From Phenylobacterium sp. (GTDB taxonomy: Bacteria > Pseudomonadota > Alphaproteobacteria > Caulobacterales > Caulobacteraceae): DNA of 45,925 nt. Position 1 is the stretch's first letter, and each line of letters opens with the position of its first letter. Shown here piece by piece: positions 10,720 through 17,795 of this stretch. The stretch lies in assembly GCF_030697925.1 (NCBI RefSeq), contig NZ_JAUYOJ010000205.1, forward strand, positions 1 through 45,925, written 5' to 3'. The position numbers and the translations under genes are program-made. The notes below the pieces were generated by a model. The model worked only from the letters and a program-made list of their open reading frames with translations. It was not told where the DNA came from and ran no database searches.

Positions 10720-10741
10720 CAATGTTGTTTGGTTCGCGCGA

Positions 10742-11326
10742 CTAGATCGCGGCGAGCGCCATCTTGCGACGGTTGCTGCGGAGCATCGTGCCCGCCGCGC
10801 CGAAGCCGATGATCATCATCGCCCAGGTGGCCGGTTCCGGAACCACGCCGCCGGTCTGATACAGCACGGCCGAGGAGCCGCCGTTCAGGTTGAGCTTGAA
10901 GGTGTCCAGGTTGTTCGCGGTCAGCTTGAAGAAGGCCGTGCCGTCGAAGCTGCCGCCGACGCCCTTGTGGATGCCGATATAGGTCGTGCCGTTCAGCGGG
11001 GTGTCGAAGTCGTAGGTGAAGCCGTCGACTTCGGGGCTGATCTTCGTCGTGAGCGTGTCGACCGCGGCCCAGTTACCGTCCCAGACGAAGCCAAGCTCGG
11101 CCAGGGCGGCGATTTGGTCCGCGATGTCGCTGGCGGTGCCGGTCAGAAGATTGGAGTTTCCGTCCGTGCCGGTCCACCAGCCGCTGCAGTCGTCGGCAAC
11201 CGGGTCGATATCGCCGTTGCTGCACTCGCTTCCCAGCGCGATCGTAGCGGCGCTGGCGGGAGCCGCCGCGGCCAGCCCGAAGGCCATAGTCGCGACCGCG
11301 GCCGCCATCGTCAGTTTAAAGTTCAT
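10742..11326 (-). CDS. PEP-CTERM secreted protein
   Basis: The product has 194 residues: a signal peptide (about 1-26, ending PASAA), a soluble domain with two Cys (residues near 34 and 47), and a C-terminal sorting signal 'VPEPATWAMMIIGFGAAGTM' followed by basic residues. PEP-CTERM tails are recognised by exosortases and usually occur in surface or exopolysaccharide-associated proteins; the PEPxxWA variant is common in sphingomonads and Caulobacterales. No exosortase gene is in the window. I do not recognise the central domain. The ATG at 11326 is preferred over a GTG two codons earlier because of its spacing from AGGGG. Confidence 0.85.
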   Translation of the reverse strand: MNFKLTMAAAVATMAFGLAAAAPASAATIALGSECSNGDIDPVADDCSGWWTGTDGNSNLLTGTASDIADQIAALAELGFVWDGNWAAVDTLTTKISPEVDGFTYDFDTPLNGTTYIGIHKGVGGSFDGTAFFKLTANNLDTFKLNLNGGSSAVLYQTGGVVPEPATWAMMIIGFGAAGTMLRSNRRKMALAAI

Positions 11327-12083
11327 CGTCACTAACCCCTAGATCTCAAGTGCCCCAGACGACCTGTCGAGCCGGGAGTCCCCACGCCCCGCCCATTCGG
11401 CATCCGCCCATTGGGTTCATATAAAATTTACCCGGTAGTGCACGCAACGAAATTCCCCAAATGCGTGTCATTTCAAAAGACTGTTATGAATAATTAGGAT
11501 TTTGAAGATTAGTTTTCGCCGCTCTTAAACGGCGAAGCGGCGTTTTCCGCCCCGTTCTCCGAGCCCTGGGTCCGGACAACAGGACGCCGCCGACCAGGAG
11601 AGGCGGCGCCTCAAGGAATTTTAGTGAACGGCGGGCGACGAGATTCCCCACACACGTCTGCGATCTCCAGCAATCGTTATCGAGCAGCCGGCCGCGTTGT
11701 TGATCGTCATGATCTGTCGGCGGTCAATTCCAAGCAATTCGAATGTCGCCCGCAGCGCGCGCGGTTATGTGCGGGGCTCGGCGCTGTTGGAGGCGGAGAG
11801 GTCGATACAGCGGCCCGCAAGAAGTCGGCTACAATTATAAGTAATTATAGTTTCAAGCACGCTTTCGTGGTCTTCAAGCTTGACTGTTGAACCCTGGATT
11901 GTGCGTATTAAGTCTTCACCAACTTGTGCGAATAAGGCAAATACCTGCCGCGGGAATTCACTTGCCGCCAGATATGGTCAGTGTCTGATGGGTGAAAGCG
12001 GCCAGCGTAGCGCTGGTTACTTCTTTTTCTGACACAGGCTAACTGTTGGGGGATCAGTCGGCCCGCAAAGCGAGGGCTATCGG
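11327..12083. other. 757-bp AT-richer intergenic region with a possible gene remnant
   Basis: I find no convincing intact gene here, and the short ORFs lack protein-like composition. At 11572-11612 there is a near copy of the terminator region at 10682-10720, including the hairpin arms CGCCGCC/GGCGGCG (11585-11608). The minus-strand sequence beyond it (about 11620-11720) resembles a decayed PEP-CTERM coding end. At 11981-12035 there is a long imperfect hairpin. The promoters of the two flanking divergent PEP-CTERM genes should lie here. Confidence 0.5.
11981..12035. repeat. Long imperfect hairpin upstream of a PEP-CTERM gene
   Basis: GTGTC and GACAC form the outer ends and CCAGCG-TAG-CGCTGG the closing stem (12002-12016); the middle is partly paired. 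It ends about 50 bp before the ATG at 12084, so it could be a structured leader or a terminator-like element. Confidence 0.45.
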
Positions 12084-12752
12084 ATGAAAAGGTATCTAGC
12101 GTCAGCGATCATTGGGGCCGCCTGCCTCGTAGCCATGCCGGCCTCGGCGGCCGTCGTGTTGTCGTGGAACAGCGCCGACACTGGCGTCACCCAGGGCTCC
12201 GACTTTATCGGTATCGTCAACGGGTCGGTGCTCGCCGGCCTGACCGCCCATGTGGACTACACGCTGCAGTCGGTTTCCGGCAATGACTGGACGTTCGCCT
12301 ATTCCGTGGAGAACACGTCCAGCGCGCCGGTCACGGCGTCGCGCGTTTCGGTCTTCGGCTTTGACGTCACCCCTGACATCTCAGGCGGAAGCTCGACGGG
12401 CGTGTATGACAACTTCACCGCCGACGGCAACGTGCCGCAGATCGGCTTCCGCGAGGCCTGTTTCTCGCAGGTGAACTGCGCGGGCGGCGCCGGGGCCGGG
12501 GCGCTGCTCGGTCAGACCTTGTTCGGCACCTTCACCCTGACCTTCGCCTCGGCGCAGACCGACCTGTCGCTCGAAAACCTGTTCGTGCGCTACCAGTCGA
12601 TCGATGCGCCCGGGATCAACGGCGGTTCGGGCACTGGCGTGCCGCCGGGCGGGGTCATCCCCGAGCCGGCGACCTGGGCGATGATGATCATCGGCTTCGG
12701 CGCGGTCGGGACGATGCTTCGCAGCCAGCGGCGCAAGTATGCCTTGGCTTGA
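12084..12752 (+). CDS. PEP-CTERM secreted protein, possibly 'cistern' family
   Basis: The product has 222 residues, with a signal peptide (about 1-23, ending PASAA), a beta-rich body and the sorting tail 'IPEPATWAMMIIGFGAVGTM' plus basic end. Body segments such as 'VENTSSAPVTASRVSVFGFDV' and 'GTFTLTFASAQTDLSLENLF' recall a PEPxxWA-CTERM family that I remember being called 'cistern' in databases; that name is from memory. Two Cys near residues 130-136 may form a disulfide. The tail is almost identical to that of the divergent gene at 10742-11326, suggesting shared sorting. A strong terminator follows. Confidence 0.85.
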   Translation: MKRYLASAIIGAACLVAMPASAAVVLSWNSADTGVTQGSDFIGIVNGSVLAGLTAHVDYTLQSVSGNDWTFAYSVENTSSAPVTASRVSVFGFDVTPDISGGSSTGVYDNFTADGNVPQIGFREACFSQVNCAGGAGAGALLGQTLFGTFTLTFASAQTDLSLENLFVRYQSIDAPGINGGSGTGVPPGGVIPEPATWAMMIIGFGAVGTMLRSQRRKYALA

Positions 12753-12778
12753 TCCAAACTAGCGACCTCCAGACGAAG

Positions 12779-12808
12779 CGCCGCCGGCCGCAAGACCGGC
12801 GGCGTTTT
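12779..12808 (+). terminator. Intrinsic terminator of the PEP-CTERM gene
   Basis: A 9-bp stem CGCCGCCGG / CCGGCGGCG with an 8-nt loop, followed by TTTT. Confidence 0.85.
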
Positions 12809-12907
12809 CGCGCTCAGCTTCCCGCGTGGCGAACCTAACCGCCTTTTCACCTGACAAGCCGCGCCATCTCTGGCCTGCTCCGCGCGGGTAGTTTGGGGGA
12901 GGGGCGC

Positions 12908-14101
12908 ATGGCCCAGAGTTTCGATCCGGCCGCGGCCACCGCGGCCTATCTGGCGCAGCTGCCGCCCGAGGCGCACGCCAAGGCCACGGCCTATACCCAG
13001 GGCGGCCACTGGCTGCTGCTCTGGGGCGCCCTGGTCGCCATCCTGGTGGCCTGGCTGGTGCTGAAATCGGGCGTCCTTGTGCGCATCCGCGAGAAGGTCG
13101 AGAGCCGCAAGGCCCGGCCCTGGCTCGCGGTCTTCGCGGTGGTGGCTGCGGACTCCCTGATCGAGACCCTGCTCAGCCTGCCCTGGAGTGTCTACGGCGA
13201 CTGGTGGCGCGAGACCGCCTATGGCCTCACCAGCCAGGCCTTCGTGGGCTGGCTGGCCGAATTCGTGCTGATGGCGGTGATCTCCACCGTGCTCGTGGTC
13301 CTGCTGGTCGCCGGCCTCTACGCCCTGATGCGCCGGGCGCCCAGGACCTGGTGGGCCTGGGGCGGCGGCCTGGTGGCGGTGTTCTTCGTGATCGTTATGG
13401 TGCTGGCCCCGGTGTTCATCCAGCCGCTGCTGAACGACTATCAGGAGGCCCCGCCCGGACCGGTCCGCGACACGGTGGTGGCGATGGCGAAGGCCAATGG
13501 CGTGCCGTCCGACAAGATCTACATCTATGACGGCTCCAAGCAGTCCAACCGTTACACGGCCAATGTCTCGGGCATGTTCGGCACGGCGCGGATCGCCATG
13601 AGCGACGTGATGTTCAATAAGGGCGCGGACATCGCCGAGGTGCGCGGCGTGGTCGGCCACGAGATGGGCCACTATGTCCACATGCACGCCCTTTGGATCG
13701 CCGGGACCTATGGCCTGCTGGCCCTGGTCGGTTTCTTCCTGGTCGACCGCCTGTTCCCGCGGGTTCTGCGGCTGACCGGCGCCAAGGGGATCCAGGGCCT
13801 CTCCGACCCCGCCGGATTCCCGGTGATCGGGATCATCCTGGCGGGACTGAGCCTGCTTTCCACGCCGCTGTTCGTTACGGTCATCCGCCAGGCGGAGGTC
13901 GATGCCGACCGTTACTCCCTGGAGCACGTCAACGAGCCGGACGGCCTGGCCAAGGCCCTGGTCAAGACCATCGAGTATCGCGCCGCCACCCCCTCCAAGC
14001 TGGAGGAGACCCTGTTCTACGATCACCCGGCGGTGGGCAATCGCGTGCGCATGGCCATGGACTGGAAAGCCGCCCAGGCGACGACCGACCAGGTTCGGTA
14101 G
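12908..14101 (+). CDS. M48 (Ste24-type) membrane metalloprotease
   Basis: This 397-residue integral membrane zinc protease has hydrophobic helices at about 35-55, 75-100, 115-140 and 150-175. The zinc motif HEMGH has His251, Glu252 and His255, and the third ligand region is 'EVDADRYSLEH'. 'SKQSNRYTANVSGM' before the motif is typical of the M48A/Ste24 subfamily, whose members clip CAAX-type or misfolded membrane proteins. The ATG at 12908 is favoured by GGGGAGGGGC just upstream; the in-frame TTG at 12893 lies within that site. The bacterial substrate is unknown. Confidence 0.9.
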   Translation: MAQSFDPAAATAAYLAQLPPEAHAKATAYTQGGHWLLLWGALVAILVAWLVLKSGVLVRIREKVESRKARPWLAVFAVVAADSLIETLLSLPWSVYGDWWRETAYGLTSQAFVGWLAEFVLMAVISTVLVVLLVAGLYALMRRAPRTWWAWGGGLVAVFFVIVMVLAPVFIQPLLNDYQEAPPGPVRDTVVAMAKANGVPSDKIYIYDGSKQSNRYTANVSGMFGTARIAMSDVMFNKGADIAEVRGVVGHEMGHYVHMHALWIAGTYGLLALVGFFLVDRLFPRVLRLTGAKGIQGLSDPAGFPVIGIILAGLSLLSTPLFVTVIRQAEVDADRYSLEHVNEPDGLAKALVKTIEYRAATPSKLEETLFYDHPAVGNRVRMAMDWKAAQATTDQVR

Positions 14102-14186
14102 GCGATGTCGTGAGCCGCGCCCTGCTGGCAGCGACTTGCGCTGACCGGCTGGAGACGGCGCAAGCCGCGAAGATTCGAGGAAACGG

Positions 14187-14274
14187 GACACGAAGTACGC
14201 AAAGACCACAAAGGGCGCCTGCGGCGCGGCCTATCGCGTTCGGCTCCCTTCGCGCCCATTGCGGTCTTCGTGTC
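14187..14274. repeat. CACGAAG-type hairpin repeat
   Basis: Left arm GACACGAAG..CGCAAAGACC and right arm GGTCTTCGTGTC-type sequence are imperfect reverse complements. Related but not identical hairpins lie at 32856-32926, 37710-37786 and 37895-37975. All are intergenic. Confidence 0.6.
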
Positions 14275-14310
14275 TAGACTGGCTTCGCCGATCTGACCGG
14301 CAAGGTCCGG

Positions 14311-14368
14311 GAGCCCCCTTATCCGGCTGTTCTCCGAATGGCCACCTTCTCCCGCGAGGAGAGAAGGC
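14311..14368. repeat. Half copy of the CTCCCCTTGCGGGAG palindromic repeat
   Basis: CCCCCTTATCCGGC..GGCCACCTTCTCCCGCGAGGAGAGAAGG resembles the right half of the element at 3600-3767. It ends just before the stop codon of the minus-strand PEP-CTERM gene. Confidence 0.55.
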
Positions 14369-14371
14369 TGC

Positions 14372-14992
14372 TCAGGCTTGGGCGAAGGCCCGCGCTCCCC
14401 GGCGGTGGGCGGACCGCAGCATGACGCCGGCCGCGCCGAAGCCGACGATCATCATCGCCCAGGTCCCGGGCTCGGGCACGGCGGTGAGCTGGGTCACCGT
14501 AAACCGGTAGTCGATGGGGGTTCCGTCGAGGGTTGCGGCTTCCGCGAAGAGGCTGAAATAGGGGCTCTCGAACTTCTCCTCCAGATAGACCGGCGTCCCC
14601 GGCGCGATCCCAAAGTCCGCATAGTGGGCGGGCGCGCCGAAGAAGGTGAAGCCCGTCTTCGGAACGGTGAACTCCCACGCCGCGGTCAGGCCGTTGGCGT
14701 ATTCGTCGATGACGAACGGATTGCTGTTGCCCTCGATGTTCTCGTTGTGGGGCCTGGGCGGCGGCGCCAGGAAGACGTCCCAATGCTCCTCATAGCCGCC
14801 GGTGAAGGTGAAGAAGGCGGCCACGTCGCTCGTCGCCTCGAACCGGTACTTGCCCGGGCCGGGCAGGGGGGCGTTCGAGATGTTGACGAAGCTTTCTGTT
14901 CCCGTTTGCTGGAAGATCACCGTCGAGGCCTGGGCCGAGCCGGCGCCGGCCAGGACGCAGACCGCTGAACAGGCGGCGAAAAAGATACGCAT
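14372..14992 (-). CDS. PEP-CTERM secreted protein
   Basis: The product has 206 residues: signal peptide about 1-22 (ending AQAS), a beta-rich body, and the sorting tail 'VPEPGTWAMMIVGFGAAGVM' with basic residues after it. The body has 'FTFTGGYEEHWDVFLAPP' and 'FTVPKTGFTFFGAPAHYADFG', which I do not recognise as a named family. It is the third PEPxxWA-CTERM protein within 4.3 kb, but its body is unrelated by eye to the other two. It probably has its own promoter in the 110-bp gap after the GNAT gene. Confidence 0.85.
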   Translation of the reverse strand: MRIFFAACSAVCVLAGAGSAQASTVIFQQTGTESFVNISNAPLPGPGKYRFEATSDVAAFFTFTGGYEEHWDVFLAPPPRPHNENIEGNSNPFVIDEYANGLTAAWEFTVPKTGFTFFGAPAHYADFGIAPGTPVYLEEKFESPYFSLFAEAATLDGTPIDYRFTVTQLTAVPEPGTWAMMIVGFGAAGVMLRSAHRRGARAFAQA

Positions 14993-15102
14993 GGTCGATC
15001 TCCCCTAGGTAGCCGAGGAGCATCGACGCACGCTTCGGACTGTCAAGCGGCGAACCGACATGGGCGGTGAAATGAGTCGGGCCGCGGTGACCGCGCCACG
15101 CG

Positions 15103-15642
15103 CTAGGCGCCCAACGCCATGACATAGCGATCGGCGCCGTCCTCGGTCTCGCCGGTGGCGCTCAGGCCCAGGCGCAGGGCGAGCCGGACGGAGGCGAGGT
15201 TGGCCGGCTCGACGAAGGCCTCGACCTCCACTGCGCCGGGGCGCGCCGCGAGCCAGGACACGGCGACGACCGCCGCCTCGGTCATCAGGCCCCGGCCCCA
15301 ATAGTCCGGGCGCAGGTGGTAGGCGAGCTCCGAACAGGCGCCGAGCGCGTTGAAGCCGATCGCGCCGACGAAAGTGCGGTCGTCGCGGGTCAGCATGGCC
15401 CAGCGGAACCGCGCGCCGCGCGCCGCTTCGTGGGCGAAGAAGTCGATGATCTTGTCGCTGTCGTCCGGCGTCTGGGCCGGCAGGCGGATCGGGCGCCCCT
15501 CGATATCGCCCGCGCCGCCCGAAAATTCGCAGACCTCGGGGCGCGACCATAGGGCGAACATGCCGGCCGAGTGGGCGACCGACAGCGGTTCGAGGATCAG
15601 GCGTTGCGACCGCAGCGTTGGAACGGCGAGGGCAGGCGCCAT
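15103..15642 (-). CDS. GNAT-family N-acetyltransferase
   Basis: The 179 residues resemble RimJ/RimL-type acetyltransferases, which transfer acetyl from acetyl-CoA to amines of proteins or small molecules. Landmarks are 'LRSQRLILEPLSVAHSAGMF' at the start, 'AYHLRPDYWGRGLMTEAAVV' (acetyl-CoA binding loop, Q/RxxGxG/A variant RGLMTE) and 'VEPANLASVRLALRLGLSATG'. The ATG at 15642 begins 1 bp after the stop of the KAS III gene, so the two are co-transcribed. The substrate is unknown. Confidence 0.85.
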   Translation of the reverse strand: MAPALAVPTLRSQRLILEPLSVAHSAGMFALWSRPEVCEFSGGAGDIEGRPIRLPAQTPDDSDKIIDFFAHEAARGARFRWAMLTRDDRTFVGAIGFNALGACSELAYHLRPDYWGRGLMTEAAVVAVSWLAARPGAVEVEAFVEPANLASVRLALRLGLSATGETEDGADRYVMALGA

Positions 15643-15643
15643 C

Positions 15644-16759
15644 CTACCGCTTGCGCACGAAAACGGTCCCCGCCGAATAGCCCGCCCCAAACGAGCAGAT
15701 CAGCCCGGTCTCGCCCGTCCCGAAGTCCTCGCTGGCCTTGTGGAAGGCGATGATCGAGCCGGCCGAAGAGGTGTTGGCGTATTCGTCCAGGATGATGACG
15801 TTCTCGCCCGGCGCCGGCTCCCGGCCCAGGACGCGTTTGCCGATCATCTCGTTCATGTTGATGTTGGCCTGGTGCAGCCAGAGGCGCTTCAGCCCCTTGG
15901 GGTCGACACCCAGGTCCGCGGCGTGCTGGACGATCATCTCGGCCACCATCGGCACCACCTCGCGGAACACCTTGCGGCCCTCCTGCACGAACAGCTTGTC
16001 GGTCGCGCCGATCCCCTCGGGCGCCGCGCGGTTGAGGAAGCCGAAATTGTTGCGGATGTTGTTGGAGAACACCGTCTTCAGGCGCGTGCCCAGGATGTCC
16101 CAGCCATCGGTGGCGTCCTCGGCCCGCTCCACGATCACCGCCGTGGCCACGTCGCCGAAGATGAAGTGGCTGTCGCGGTCGCGGAAGTTCAGGTGACCCG
16201 AGCAGATCTCCGGATTGACCATCAGCACCGCGCGCGCCGAGCCGGAGGCCACGAAGTCGGCCGCCGTCTTGATCCCGAAGGTGGCCGAGGAGCAGGCCAC
16301 GTTCATGTCAAAGGCGAAGCCGTCGATCCCCAGCGCCTGCTGCACCTCGATGGCCATGGCCGGATAGGCCCGCTGCATGTTGGACGCCGCGCAGATGACC
16401 GCGTCGATCTGGGAGGGGTCCTTGCCCCAGCGCGCGATGGCCTGGCGGGCCGCGGCCACCGCGATCTCGGCCAGCACCGAGATCTCGTCGTTCGGCCGCT
16501 CGGGGATCACCGGGCGCATGACGTCGGGGTCGACCAGGCCGGACTTGTCGATCACGAACCGCGACTTGATGCCCGAGGCCTTCTCGATGAATTCGGGCGA
16601 GGAATAGGTCAGGGCCGGGGTCTCGCCCGCGGCGATGGCCTCGGCGTTGGCCGCGTTGAATCGGTCGACATAGGCGTTGAAAGTCTCGACCAACTCGGTG
16701 TTCGAGAGGCTGTGCGGCGGGGTGTATAGCCCGGTGGCCGCGATTACGGCGTGATGCAA
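15644..16759 (-). CDS. Beta-ketoacyl-ACP synthase III (FabH-like)
   Basis: The product has 371 residues, with the KAS III catalytic triad in place: Cys156 in 'NVACSSATFG', His296 in 'LHQANINMNEMIG' and Asn329 in 'EYANTSSAGSI'. KAS III enzymes condense an acyl-CoA with malonyl-ACP to start a fatty or polyketide chain. The 'ETFNAYVDRFN' region near residue 30 is an insertion relative to E. coli FabH. The TTG at 16759 is chosen because the conserved 'HHAVIAATGLYTPP' starts there and GGAG lies 9 nt upstream; an in-frame ATG about 35 codons earlier adds unconserved sequence. The GNAT gene follows directly. Confidence 0.88.
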   Translation of the reverse strand: MHHAVIAATGLYTPPHSLSNTELVETFNAYVDRFNAANAEAIAAGETPALTYSSPEFIEKASGIKSRFVIDKSGLVDPDVMRPVIPERPNDEISVLAEIAVAAARQAIARWGKDPSQIDAVICAASNMQRAYPAMAIEVQQALGIDGFAFDMNVACSSATFGIKTAADFVASGSARAVLMVNPEICSGHLNFRDRDSHFIFGDVATAVIVERAEDATDGWDILGTRLKTVFSNNIRNNFGFLNRAAPEGIGATDKLFVQEGRKVFREVVPMVAEMIVQHAADLGVDPKGLKRLWLHQANINMNEMIGKRVLGREPAPGENVIILDEYANTSSAGSIIAFHKASEDFGTGETGLICSFGAGYSAGTVFVRKR

Positions 16760-16984
16760 AATGGTCTTCTCCGACGTCGCGCTCCTTGTCGCCGGTATGC
16801 CGGCGGGCGCTTCCCGGGCAAGTGATAGCACGCCTTCACGCCAGGTCAGCGGCCTTGTGGCCATAAGGTCACAACCGCAAATGGTCTTGGCAAAACCGGC
16901 GAACCGGCCTTTTCCGGCCGCGTTTGCATCCCACCTGACGACACGGCTGGGGAGCTTGAGTGTAAGTACGTACGGAGTAGTAAA

Positions 16985-17542
16985 ATGAAGTCTCTCGCAA
17001 CCGCAGCGGCCTTCGCCGCGATCGCCGCAGCCGCCCTCCCCATGGCGGCCCAGGCCCAAGACCTCGGCACGACCACCTTCTACGGTTCGGCCGGATACAG
17101 CCACGCCGACCTCGACGACGCGAAGCTTGGCGCCATCACCGGCCGGGTCGGCGCCCGCTTCGGCCAATACCTCGGCGTCGAGGGTGAAGCCGGCTTCGGC
17201 GTCAAGGACGACGAGGTCAACATCCCGGCGATCGGCGCCTCGCCCGTCGACGTCGAGCTGAAGCACACCTTCGCCATCTACGGCGTCGGCTTCCTCCCGG
17301 TGGCCCCCAACGCGGACCTCTACGCTCGCGTCGGCTACGGCACCTCGAAGATCAAGGCCTCCGTCGCCGGCCCGGCCGGCGGTTCGGCCACCGCTGACGG
17401 CGAAAGCTGGAACTACGGTGTCGGCGGCCAGTACTTCCTGGACGACAAGAACGGCGTCCGCGCCGACTACACCCGCTACGACTTCACCGACGGTGGCGGT
17501 GACGCCGACGTCTGGTCGGTGGGCTACGTCCGCAAGTTCTAA
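16985..17542 (+). CDS. Small outer-membrane beta-barrel protein
   Basis: The product has 185 residues with a signal peptide (about 1-24, AAQAQ). The mature part has alternating amphipathic strands and ends in Phe ('VGYVRKF'), the signal for BAM-dependent outer-membrane insertion. Size and Gly/Tyr-rich strands such as 'TTFYGSAGYSHADLDDAKLG' and 'VRADYTRYDF' fit the OmpA/opacity-like 8-stranded barrel family. GGAG lies 8 nt before the ATG. It is divergent from the KAS III gene and followed by a hairpin. Function beyond a small porin or structural barrel cannot be read. Confidence 0.85.
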   Translation: MKSLATAAAFAAIAAAALPMAAQAQDLGTTTFYGSAGYSHADLDDAKLGAITGRVGARFGQYLGVEGEAGFGVKDDEVNIPAIGASPVDVELKHTFAIYGVGFLPVAPNADLYARVGYGTSKIKASVAGPAGGSATADGESWNYGVGGQYFLDDKNGVRADYTRYDFTDGGGDADVWSVGYVRKF

Positions 17543-17554
17543 GATACCGGAGCG

Positions 17555-17579
17555 CCCCTCTCCCAAGACGGGAGAGGGG
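17555..17579 (+). terminator. Hairpin after the barrel gene
   Basis: A perfect 10-bp stem CCCCTCTCCC / GGGAGAGGGG with a 5-nt loop starts 13 bp after the stop codon. There is no T tract, so it may be a transcript stabiliser or a short relative of the CTCCCC repeats. Confidence 0.55.
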
Positions 17580-17795
17580 ATCGCTTGGGTTGCGGATTCA
17601 CCAAAACCTTCCCCAAGACCGCTAGGCGAGTGCAATTTTATGCGCTCTCGGGCCGTATCCGTCGAACAACTTGACAGTTTTGCGACGCGCCCCCCATCCT
17701 CCGGCGAGTAACTACGGCACTACCAAATCAATCAAAGAAGGCGCTCTCACTAGCGCTCGCCGTTAGGACTGCGCCTCGCACCTGGGGAGGTGATC

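Noticed and set aside
11624..11890. 88-residue plus-strand frame in the gap between PEP-CTERM genes
   Set aside because: No ribosome-binding site, no protein-like pattern, and it overlaps the better explained terminator/remnant region.
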